Below are positions 1-6,853 of a stretch of DNA of 9,269 nt, piece by piece (the stretch's first letter is position 1; each line of letters opens with the position of its first letter). Below the pieces are notes generated by a model. It was not told the DNA's origin. It saw only the letters and a program-made list of their open reading frames with translations, and ran no database searches. The DNA is taken from positions 1 to 9,269 of the forward strand of contig JAVEYA010000088.1 in NCBI GenBank assembly GCA_034003745.1. Reading direction: 5' to 3'. The stretch is from JAVEYA01 sp034003745 (lineage in GTDB: Bacteria > Bacillota > Peptococcia > DRI-13 > PHAD01). The translations under genes were made by a program, and so were the position numbers.

Positions 1-760
1 CGATCTCTAAAACGCCTCCGGGGAGCGTGATTTTAGCCTTTTTGCCGGTCAGCTTGTTCACAACCGCCGCCACCAGCGTTCCGCACGCCCCGGTGCCGCA
101 GGCTAAGGTCGGGCCTGCCCCTCTTTCCCAGATACGCATTTTCATTTCTTGCGCATTGAGCACCTGGACAAAGTGCACATTGGTCTTCCGGGGATAGGCG
201 GGATGTTTCTCCAATGCCGGACCGTATTTGGCCAAGTCGACTTTCTCCACATCCTCGACGAAAACAACGCAGTGGGGTACGCCCATCAGTACGCTGGTGA
301 CATTAAAAGTTGTATCCAGGGCCTGCAGGGGCTCATTTACCGCCTCTTCCGCCTCGCCCAGCATGGGCACTTCCGAACGTTTCAAGGAGGGAACGCCCAT
401 ATCCACAGTGACGCCCTGTACCTCGCCATTCTGGAGCACAAGTTCCGGAACCATAAGGCCGGCCAGGGTTTCCACTGAAAATTTCGTCTTGTTCACATGC
501 CCGGCCTCATAGACATAACGGGCAAAGCAGCGGATGCCGTTGCCGCACATTTCCGCCTCAGAACCGTCGGAATTGATGATTTGCATTCTGATATCCGCTT
601 TATCAGAGGGCCATACCACCATCACACCGTCGGCGCCGACGCCAAAATTGCGGTGGCATAGCTTTTGGGCGGCCTTATGGAGATCCCCGGGCAATTGTTC
701 TTTTATGCCGTCGATAATAATAAAATCGTTCCCAATACCGTGATATTTGCTGAATTTCAT
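1..760 (-). CDS. dapF: Diaminopimelate epimerase DapF (C-terminus cut off by window edge)
   Basis: Interconverts LL- and meso-diaminopimelate in the cytoplasm, the last step before meso-DAP is used for peptidoglycan and lysine. I translated 253 residues from the ATG at 760; family members are usually about 275-285, so roughly 25-30 C-terminal residues lie beyond position 1. The N-terminus shows the family block with Asn11 (HGIGNDF). Both catalytic cysteines are present: Cys72 in EMCGNGIRC and Cys221 in LACGTGACG, with Glu212-Arg213 (WERGAG) and Asn194 (KTNVHFV) also conserved. The usual GNPH motif reads GVPH, so the substrate-contact Asn is Val161. The start is fixed by AGGAGG in 767-773, a few bases upstream. 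It begins 19 nt after the Ca2+-ATPase stop codon, so co-transcription is likely. Family assignment is very secure; full activity is inferred. Confidence 0.95.
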   Translation of the reverse strand, partial: MKFSKYHGIGNDFIIIDGIKEQLPGDLHKAAQKLCHRNFGVGADGVMVVWPSDKADIRMQIINSDGSEAEMCGNGIRCFARYVYEAGHVNKTKFSVETLAGLMVPELVLQNGEVQGVTVDMGVPSLKRSEVPMLGEAEEAVNEPLQALDTTFNVTSVLMGVPHCVVFVEDVEKVDLAKYGPALEKHPAYPRKTNVHFVQVLNAQEMKMRIWERGAGPTLACGTGACGTLVAAVVNKLTGKKAKITLPGGVLEI

Positions 761-776
761 CTTATTCCTCCTGTTA
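761..776 (-). promoter_or_regulatory. Ribosome binding site of dapF between two genes
   Basis: On the minus strand the 19-nt gap after the ATPase stop codon reads AACAGGAGGAATAAG directly before the dapF ATG. The perfect AGGAGG occupies most of the gap. There is no room for a terminator or full promoter here, which supports read-through from the ATPase gene. Confidence 0.8.
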
Positions 777-779
777 TGT

Positions 780-3527
780 TTACCTAACGTATATTATTCT
801 CCTCTTTCTCCTGATTTTAACAGCACGGTACAATCCCTGCAAGAGGGTAGTTGCGATTGTCACCGCAAAAATCAGCAGCCAATGCCATAATTCCAGCGGT
901 ACCGTCCGGAAAACCCCCTGGAAAGCAGGGATATAGATAACTGCCAGCTGCATACACATGGAGATGGCCACCGCGCCCACTAAATACTTGTTGCCGGTAA
1001 AACCCAGCTCGAAGATGGAATAGCGCTCGGAACGGCAATCAAAGACATAGAAGAGCTGTATGAAGACCAGGGCGGTAAAGGCCATGGTCCGGGCCAGGTC
1101 CAAATCTTTCCCCCCGGCAAAAAAGCCCACGATATAGACAAACAACACCGCAGCACTGAAGACCGTACCCCGCACTATGATCCGGCGCATCAGTCCGTGG
1201 GCGAAAACACTCTCCTTAGGGCTGCGGGGCTTTCGCGTCATAATATCCGGGTCCCCGGAATCCATGCCCAGCGCGATGGCCGGGAGCCCGTCCGTAACCA
1301 GGTTCATCCACAGAATCTGAATAGGCAATAAAGGCAGGGGCAGCCCCAGCAAAGTGGCAAAGAACATGGTCAGCACTTCGCCGATGTTGCAGGACAATAG
1401 ATAGCGGATGAATTTCCGGATATTATCATATATTATACGCCCTTCCTCCACCGCCGCCACAATGGTGGCAAAATCATCGTTACCCAGGATTAAGGAGGAA
1501 GCTTCCTTGGTCACGTCTGTGCCGGTTACCCCCATAGCCACCCCGATATCCGCCTCTTTTACCGCCGGCGCGTCATTGACGCCGTCCCCCGTCATGGCGA
1601 CAATATGTCCAGCCTCTTTAAGCTGCTGCACGATCCTCAGCTTATGTTTGGGCGAAACCCGGGCATAGACCGCGGTCTGATGAATAATCTTCCTGAGCTG
1701 ATAATCACTCATCGTATCCATATCCTGACCCGTCAGCACCACTTGGGAGGGATTGGTCAGAATGCCCAGCTCCCGCGCCACCGCTTCCGCCGTTTTCTTA
1801 TGATCTCCGGTGATCATCACCGTCTTGATGCCGGCGAGACGGCAGACGCTGACAGCTTTCTTGGCCGACTCCCGGGGCGGGTCGATCATCCCGGCCAGAC
1901 CCGCGAAGACCAGCTCGCTTTCCATCAGGCTATCCTCTTCTATGTTGATATCCCCGGGCAGCTCGCGGTAAGCCAGCCCTAACACCCTCAAGGCTTCTTC
2001 CGCGAGACGGTCGTTGGCGGCCAGCACTTCTTCCCGCAATTCCGGCGTTAAAGCGACCGGTTCCCCCTGGCGCTGGATTTTCGTGCAAAGATTTAAGATA
2101 ACGTCGGGGGCGCCCTTACAATACAGGATTCTTTTCCCCCCGGCAGCTTCATAGATGACGCTCATTCTCTTTCTGTCCGCGTCAAACGGAATTTCCCAAA
2201 GCCGTTTTTCCCGCTGCTCGACGGCTTCCCGCCAAATTCCGGCTTTGGCGGCGGCAACCAGCAAGGCCCCTTCCGTCGGGTCCCCGCTGATTTGCCAGCT
2301 CTTCCCCTTCTCCTGACGAAACAGTCCCTTCAAGGGGATGCTGTCTTTCTGCAAGACGGCGTTATTGCATAAAGCCGCGATTTTTAAGGCTTGCGGCAGA
2401 AGCGGCTCCTGCTCTTTATCTGCCTGGGCAAAAATAAATTTACCGTGGGGCTCATACCCTTCTCCGCTCACTTGCGCAGTCGCTGTGCCCAAATACAGTT
2501 TCCGCACCGTCATCTCATTTTGGGTCAAGGTACCGGTTTTATCGGAACAGATTACGGTGGCGCAGCCCAAAGTTTCCACCGCCGGGAGCGCCCGCACGAT
2601 GGCCTGGCGTTTAACCATTTTCTGCACACCGATGGCCAGGGCCACCGTAACAATGGCCGGCAGGCCTTCCGGGATGGCGGCCACAGCCAGGCTGACCCCG
2701 GTAAGGATCATGGTGAACACTTCTTCTCCGCGCAGGATTCCCGAAACGCTGACCACCGCCACGATTAACAGACAGCCGGCGACCAGCCAGCGGCCCAGCT
2801 GAGCCAGCCTCTTTTGCAGCGGCGTATCTTCCTCCTTGATCTGTTGAATAAAGCCGGCGATTTCTCCCATCTCCGTATGCATACCGGTTCCCGCAACCAG
2901 GCCTTGCCCCTTGCCCCGGGTGACCACCGTGCCCATATAAGCCATATTCCTGCGGTCCCCCAACGGCGTAGCCTCCGCATAGACTTCCTGCGCCCGTTTT
3001 TTCACCGGCAGGGATTCTCCCGTCAGGGACGCTTCGCTGATTTCCAGCTGCGCGGCCTCGCAGAGGCGCAGGTCTGCCGGGATAATATCCCCGGTCTCCA
3101 GGAGCACGCTGTCCCCGGGGACCAGTTCTTCCGCCGCCACGCTGATAATCAGGCCCGAACGGATTACTCTGGCCGCGGGGGCAGTCATTTTCTTTAAAGC
3201 TTCCAGGGAGCGTTCCGCCTTGTATTCCTGCACAAAACCTAAAATCGCGTTGACCAAAATGATTGCGAAGATGGTTACGGCGTCGGCCCACTCGCCCAAG
3301 AGCCCGGAGATCAGGGCGGCAGCCAGCAGAACCAAGACCATAAAATCAGTGAATTGAGCGGCCAGGATGGCCCCTACCGAAATCTTTTCCTTTTCGGTCA
3401 AACGGTTATAGCCGACCAGGCCCAGCCTCCGTTCCGCTTCTCTTTTGTCCAGGCCTTCTTGGGGACTGGACATCAACGCATTGACGGTCTCCTCTATGTT
3501 TAGGGTGTGCCATCCATTCTTCTTCAT
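780..3527 (-). CDS. Calcium-transporting P-type ATPase (P2 type, YloB-like)
   Basis: ATP-driven cation pump of 915 residues in the cytoplasmic membrane, most likely exporting Ca2+. The order is N-terminal cation-ATPase domain (about 5-75), M1-M2, actuator domain with TGES at 169-172, M3-M4 with PEGLP at 286-290, phosphorylation site Asp329 in CSDKTGTLT, nucleotide-binding domain with KGAP at 471-474, hinge motifs TGDH (573-576) and TGDGVNDAP (646-654), then M5-M10. By alignment with SERCA, the Ca2+ ligands Glu309, Asn768, Glu771, Asn796, Thr799 and Asp800 correspond to Glu287, Asn714, Glu717, Asn742, Thr745 and Asp746; the M8 Glu908 is Gln824. The C-terminus is short and basic, with no regulatory extension. 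CGGAGG at 3535-3540 sets the ATG start. It is divergent from rqcH, as expected for neighbours of the B. subtilis yloA-yloB type, and leads into dapF. Ca2+ specificity is inferred from the ligands. Confidence 0.93.
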   Translation of the reverse strand: MKKNGWHTLNIEETVNALMSSPQEGLDKREAERRLGLVGYNRLTEKEKISVGAILAAQFTDFMVLVLLAAALISGLLGEWADAVTIFAIILVNAILGFVQEYKAERSLEALKKMTAPAARVIRSGLIISVAAEELVPGDSVLLETGDIIPADLRLCEAAQLEISEASLTGESLPVKKRAQEVYAEATPLGDRRNMAYMGTVVTRGKGQGLVAGTGMHTEMGEIAGFIQQIKEEDTPLQKRLAQLGRWLVAGCLLIVAVVSVSGILRGEEVFTMILTGVSLAVAAIPEGLPAIVTVALAIGVQKMVKRQAIVRALPAVETLGCATVICSDKTGTLTQNEMTVRKLYLGTATAQVSGEGYEPHGKFIFAQADKEQEPLLPQALKIAALCNNAVLQKDSIPLKGLFRQEKGKSWQISGDPTEGALLVAAAKAGIWREAVEQREKRLWEIPFDADRKRMSVIYEAAGGKRILYCKGAPDVILNLCTKIQRQGEPVALTPELREEVLAANDRLAEEALRVLGLAYRELPGDINIEEDSLMESELVFAGLAGMIDPPRESAKKAVSVCRLAGIKTVMITGDHKKTAEAVARELGILTNPSQVVLTGQDMDTMSDYQLRKIIHQTAVYARVSPKHKLRIVQQLKEAGHIVAMTGDGVNDAPAVKEADIGVAMGVTGTDVTKEASSLILGNDDFATIVAAVEEGRIIYDNIRKFIRYLLSCNIGEVLTMFFATLLGLPLPLLPIQILWMNLVTDGLPAIALGMDSGDPDIMTRKPRSPKESVFAHGLMRRIIVRGTVFSAAVLFVYIVGFFAGGKDLDLARTMAFTALVFIQLFYVFDCRSERYSIFELGFTGNKYLVGAVAISMCMQLAVIYIPAFQGVFRTVPLELWHWLLIFAVTIATTLLQGLYRAVKIRRKRRIIYVR

Positions 3528-3542
3528 TTTAGCGCCTCCGCG

Positions 3543-3572
3543 TAAGAATACTTCCTTTCATACATATTCTTA
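3543..3572. repeat. Perfect 8-bp inverted repeat in the divergent intergenic region
   Basis: TAAGAATA at 3543-3550 and TATTCTTA at 3565-3572 are exact reverse complements separated by 14 bp, with centres 22 bp apart, close to two helical turns. The right half lies just downstream of, and partly over, the proposed rqcH -35 region. In the ATPase transcript it would lie immediately upstream of the Shine-Dalgarno site. It could be an operator or a leader hairpin; its function is inferred. Confidence 0.5.
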
Positions 3573-3584
3573 ATGCGGTATACT
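3557..3584 (+). promoter_or_regulatory. Candidate sigma-A-type promoter for rqcH
   Basis: A -10-like TATACT (3579-3584, 5 of 6 to consensus) lies 16 bp after TTCATA (3557-3562, 4 of 6). Transcription would start near 3591, leaving a short leader of about 36 nt with the AGAGGAGG ribosome binding site at 3611-3618. A minus-strand TATAAG (3583-3588) overlaps the same bases and could serve the ATPase, but I see no good -35 for it. Confidence 0.45.
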
Positions 3585-3626
3585 TATAACCGGAACTAAA
3601 CCTTAGTCCCAGAGGAGGAATAAAGT

Positions 3627-5405
3627 ATGTCTTACGACGGAATCGTCATGCGGGCGGTTGCCTTGGAGCTGCAGAATATACTCAGCGGCGCCCGCGTTGA
3701 TAAAATATATCAGCCCGGCAAATATGAAGTGATTTTAAGCCTGCGGCAGCCGGGACAGAGCTATCGTCTGATGCTCTCGGCAGCGGCGCAGGAAGCGGGC
3801 GTCTATCTGACCACCCGTACCTTTGTCAATCCTACGGAGCCGCCGCTTTTTTGCATGCTGCTCAGAAAACACCTGGAAGGCGGACGGATCGCCTCCGTCG
3901 CCCAGCGGGGACTGGAACGCATTCTGGAGATCACCTGCGATGTGCTGGACGATTGGGGTGAACCTGCCCAACGGCGCTTAATTATTGAGGTTATGGGCAA
4001 GCACAGCAACATCATCCTGCTGAACCCCGCCGAAAACCGTATCCTGGACGCCGTACACCGCGTCTCCTTTTCCGTCAGCCGCTACCGTCAGGTACTGCCC
4101 GGCCTCCCCTACCAGGCGCCGCCGGAACAGGATAAGCTGATCCCCTGGGAGGCAAGTCCTGAGGAATTCTCCGCCAAGCTCTTAAGCCATCCTTATTCCC
4201 ACACCCTGTATAAAGCCCTCCTCTCCTCTTTTGCCGGTTTCGGTCCGCTCACGGTGGAGGAGGTTATTTACCGCAGCGGCCTTTCCGCCAATCTCACCTT
4301 AGAATACTGCGGCGAATATGAGCTTTCGTTGCTGTGGCGCTTCTTCCGGCAGACCGCGGAAGATATCCGGACAGGACGTTTCGAACCGGAGATAGTCCGG
4401 CAGGACAATAAGCCGCTGGCTTTTTCCGCCCTGGCCCTAACCCACTTTACCGCCGGGACGCGGCAGCGTTATGCCGGCATCAGCGAGACTGTGGATACTT
4501 ATTACGGCGGTAAAAGAGAAGTCAATCTCTTTACCCAGAAAAAAAATGATCTATTGCAAGTCATTAAGAAGGAGAGCGAACGCTGCGAGAAAAAAGCGGG
4601 GCTGCAGCTGGAGACGATCCATGCGGCTGAGACATCCGACCATTACCGTCTCTGGGGCGAGCTTTTGACCGCCCAGCAGCACGCCCTGCAGCCCGGGAAA
4701 ACCGCCGAAGTGCTCAATTTCTATGCCGAGAAAGAAGAAATCCTGACCATCCCTTTACGGGAAGAACTGACCCTGCTGGAAAACGCGCAAAGCTACTTCA
4801 ACAAATACCGCAAAGCCAAAAACGCCGCGAAAAAAGCCCGGCCCCAGTATGAAGAAACTGCGGCCGAGCTGTCATACCTGAACTCTATCGCTATTTCCGT
4901 GGAGAATGTGGAAAGCGTCACCGAACTGAATGAAATCAGGGAGGAATTAATCGAAGCCGGCTATCTCAAGCCGGCCCCGCCGGGCAAAGGCAAAGTTAAG
5001 CCCCAGGCCGCCCAGGCCAGCGCCCCCCTGCGCTTTTTGCTGGAGGGTTGGGAAATCTATGCCGGCAGAAACAACAAGCAAAATGATCTCCTGGTAACCA
5101 GACTTGCCAAACCGGAGGATACCTGGCTGCATACCAAGGATATCCCCGGGTCCCACGTCCTCATCAAAAACAAGCAGGGCGAGCCTGTTCCCGATTCTAT
5201 CCTGGAAAAAGCCGCCCTTATCGCCGCGTATCATTCCAAAGCGCGTCTTTCCACCCATGTTCCGGTGGATTATACCTTAAGAAAATATGTCTGGAAAATC
5301 AAAGGGGCCAAGCCCGGCATGGTCCATTACGAAAACCAGCGCACCGTTTTTGTGACCCCGGATGCAGAAACAATCCGGCAGCTCTTTACGTATGTTCAGC
5401 AATAA
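3627..5405 (+). CDS. rqcH: Ribosome quality control factor RqcH (NFACT family, formerly FbpA)
   Basis: Bacterial Rqc2 homologue of 592 residues. In the characterised B. subtilis protein it binds obstructed 50S subunits with peptidyl-tRNA, recruits tRNA-Ala and adds C-terminal alanine tails that mark stalled peptides for proteolysis. The order is NFACT-N (about 1-150, with GAR..KIYQP near 21-30 and EVMGKHSNIIL at 121-131), a helix-hairpin-helix-like middle (about 180-225), a long charged coiled-coil segment (about 300-450) and the C-terminal NFACT-R RNA-binding domain (about 468-575), with HTKDIPGSH at 502-510. The residue pair described as Asp97-Arg98 in B. subtilis reads Glu97-Arg98 here. 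Length is normal for the family. AGAGGAGG 8 nt upstream fixes the ATG. There is no signal peptide, so the old fibronectin-binding label is not supported as a primary role. Its 3' end overlaps pyrR convergently by 20 nt. Confidence 0.93.
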   Translation: MSYDGIVMRAVALELQNILSGARVDKIYQPGKYEVILSLRQPGQSYRLMLSAAAQEAGVYLTTRTFVNPTEPPLFCMLLRKHLEGGRIASVAQRGLERILEITCDVLDDWGEPAQRRLIIEVMGKHSNIILLNPAENRILDAVHRVSFSVSRYRQVLPGLPYQAPPEQDKLIPWEASPEEFSAKLLSHPYSHTLYKALLSSFAGFGPLTVEEVIYRSGLSANLTLEYCGEYELSLLWRFFRQTAEDIRTGRFEPEIVRQDNKPLAFSALALTHFTAGTRQRYAGISETVDTYYGGKREVNLFTQKKNDLLQVIKKESERCEKKAGLQLETIHAAETSDHYRLWGELLTAQQHALQPGKTAEVLNFYAEKEEILTIPLREELTLLENAQSYFNKYRKAKNAAKKARPQYEETAAELSYLNSIAISVENVESVTELNEIREELIEAGYLKPAPPGKGKVKPQAAQASAPLRFLLEGWEIYAGRNNKQNDLLVTRLAKPEDTWLHTKDIPGSHVLIKNKQGEPVPDSILEKAALIAAYHSKARLSTHVPVDYTLRKYVWKIKGAKPGMVHYENQRTVFVTPDAETIRQLFTYVQQ

Positions 5406-5931
5406 CCACATTATCTTCGCCGTCAAACTCATTTAAATTGACATGCACGATTTCTTTATGCGAAGTCGGAACGTTTTTGCCGATATAATCCGCCCGGATG
5501 GGCAGCTCACGATGTCCGCGGTCCACCAGCACCGCCAGCTGGATATTCTCCGGCCGGCCCAGGTCGATAATGGCGTCCATCGCTGCCCGGATGGTGCGGC
5601 CGGTATAAAGAACGTCATCCACCAAAATAATTTTCTTGCCTTTGACATCATAGGGAATCTCCGTCTGGCGAACCACCGGCTGATCGCTTAAAGCCGTCAG
5701 GTCGTCCCGGTATAGCGTGATATCCAGCTTCCCCACCTTCACGGGCTTCCCCTCAATATGCCCGATCAATTCGGCCAGCCGTTCCGCCAGCGGCACGCCC
5801 CGCCTTCTGATGCCCACCAGGATGACATTGTCGATCCCCTTATTTTTTTCGACGATCTCATGCGCTATCCGGGTCAGGGAACGCCGGATGCCGCTTTCGT
5901 CCAGCAGCTGCGCTTTAGGCATATTCTCCAT
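5386..5931 (-). CDS. pyrR: Bifunctional pyrimidine regulator / uracil phosphoribosyltransferase PyrR
   Basis: In Bacillus, UMP-bound PyrR binds pyr mRNA leaders and promotes transcription attenuation; the protein also makes UMP from uracil and PRPP. The 181 residues match the family length and the B. subtilis protein closely end to end. The PRPP-binding loop IILVDDVLYTGRT lies at 101-113, with ITLYRDDL at 71-78 and VLVDRGHRELPIRADYIGKN at 134-153. AAAGGAGGG with 8-nt spacing supports Met1 rather than Met4. The start overlaps the end of the pseudouridine synthase gene by 17 nt, so it belongs to the lspA operon. No pyr biosynthetic gene is downstream: rqcH converges and the two 3' ends overlap. 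PyrR must therefore act on pyr transcripts elsewhere, or serve mainly in salvage. Identity is very secure. Confidence 0.95.
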   Translation of the reverse strand: MENMPKAQLLDESGIRRSLTRIAHEIVEKNKGIDNVILVGIRRRGVPLAERLAELIGHIEGKPVKVGKLDITLYRDDLTALSDQPVVRQTEIPYDVKGKKIILVDDVLYTGRTIRAAMDAIIDLGRPENIQLAVLVDRGHRELPIRADYIGKNVPTSHKEIVHVNLNEFDGEDNVVIAEHT

Positions 5932-6853
5932 CGAAATTCCCTCCTTTACTGCCCACCGTCCGCAATAATTCTATAAATACCTGCGGCGGCGGAACGCTGA
6001 ATTCCATCCGCTCACCTGATTCAGGATGGGTAAAGCCGATCATTTGGGCATGCAGCGCCTGCCCGGTAAATTCCACTTGCGCTTTGGACGGGCCGTATTT
6101 AGGGTCGCCCACTACCGGATGCTTCAGGTAAGCCATATGTACGCGGATCTGATGCGTACGTCCGGTTTTCAGCCGGCATTCCACCAGCGTGTACGCGCCC
6201 AGTCTTTCCAGGACCCGGTATTCCGTTACAGCGTCTTTACTGTTTCTGGTTCCTACCGCCATTTTCTGGCGGTCGGCGAGACTCCGCCCGATAGGCGCCT
6301 CAATGATCCCCCCGGGCTCCGTAATATTCCCGTGTACCAGCGCGAGATAAATCCTGGAAAGGCTATGCTCCTTGATTTGCCGGGCCAGTTCCCGATGGGC
6401 GAAATCATTCTTCGCCACCAGCAAGAGGCCGGAAGTATCCTTATCAATGCGATGAACGATGCCCGGACGCAAAACGCCGTTAATGCCCGACAAGTCCCGG
6501 CAGTGATACATCAGCGCGTTGACCAGCGTCCCCGTATAATTGCCATTGGCGGGATGAACCACCATCCCCCGGGGCTTGTTGATCACCAGCAGACAAGCGT
6601 CTTCATAAACAATATCCAAAGGGATATTTTCCGCGCCCACTTCCAGCTCCCGGGGAGACGGAACCTCCACGTCCACTTCTTCTCCCGGACTCAGGCGATA
6701 GCTGGCTTTGACCGCGGCGCCGCTCACCCCGGCCAGTTTATCGTCAATCAGGCGCTGGACCTGGCTGCGGCTTAATGATTCCATTTTCCGGCACAGGAAG
6801 ACATCCAGCCTGACGCCCCGGTCCTCTTCCCCGACTACAAAACTATTTTTCAC
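5915..6853 (-). CDS. rluD: RluA-family 23S rRNA pseudouridine synthase (RluD/YlyB type)
   Basis: Converts specific uridines in structured RNA, most likely large-subunit rRNA, to pseudouridine. The 312 residues contain an N-terminal S4 RNA-binding domain (about 13-65: VRLDVFL...LSRSQVQRLIDD) followed by the RluA catalytic domain. The catalytic Asp137 lies in HRIDKDTSG (134-142), preceded by INKPRGMVVHP (91-101); GRTHQIRVHM at 231-240 is the other family signature. The start is GTG at 6851-6853, chosen because AGGAGA lies 6 nt upstream and the coding match begins there. The GTG lies inside the last codons of lspA (11-nt overlap), and the 3' end overlaps pyrR, so translational coupling is likely. 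RluD versus another RluA subgroup cannot be settled from sequence reading alone; the neighbours match B. subtilis ylyB between lspA and pyrR. Confidence 0.92.
   Translation of the reverse strand: MKNSFVVGEEDRGVRLDVFLCRKMESLSRSQVQRLIDDKLAGVSGAAVKASYRLSPGEEVDVEVPSPRELEVGAENIPLDIVYEDACLLVINKPRGMVVHPANGNYTGTLVNALMYHCRDLSGINGVLRPGIVHRIDKDTSGLLLVAKNDFAHRELARQIKEHSLSRIYLALVHGNITEPGGIIEAPIGRSLADRQKMAVGTRNSKDAVTEYRVLERLGAYTLVECRLKTGRTHQIRVHMAYLKHPVVGDPKYGPSKAQVEFTGQALHAQMIGFTHPESGERMEFSVPPPQVFIELLRTVGSKGGNFDGEYA

Noticed and set aside
149..743. Plus-strand open frames across the dapF region
   Set aside because: The minus strand encodes dapF throughout with all family motifs; the plus-strand frames are its antisense shadows.
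2611..3291. 226-residue minus-strand frame inside the Ca2+-ATPase gene
   Set aside because: It is an out-of-frame shadow of the ATPase, with glycine- and arginine-rich composition and no recognisable domain.
3627..5405. Annotation of RqcH as a secreted fibronectin-binding adhesin
   Set aside because: There is no signal peptide or surface anchor, and the full NFACT-N, coiled-coil and NFACT-R layout fits the ribosome rescue factor.
5406..5480. Search for a terminator just after rqcH
   Set aside because: No GC-rich stem followed by a T tract is visible; the sequence is coding for pyrR on the other strand.
5906..5931. Alternative PyrR start at Met4
   Set aside because: The AAAGGAGGG site is 8 nt from Met1 but 17 nt from Met4, so Met1 is better supported.
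6026..6775. 249-residue plus-strand open frame opposite the pseudouridine synthase
   Set aside because: It is antisense to a gene with strong family motifs, is rich in His, Arg and Gln as mirror frames of GC-rich genes often are, and has no matching family or ribosome binding site.
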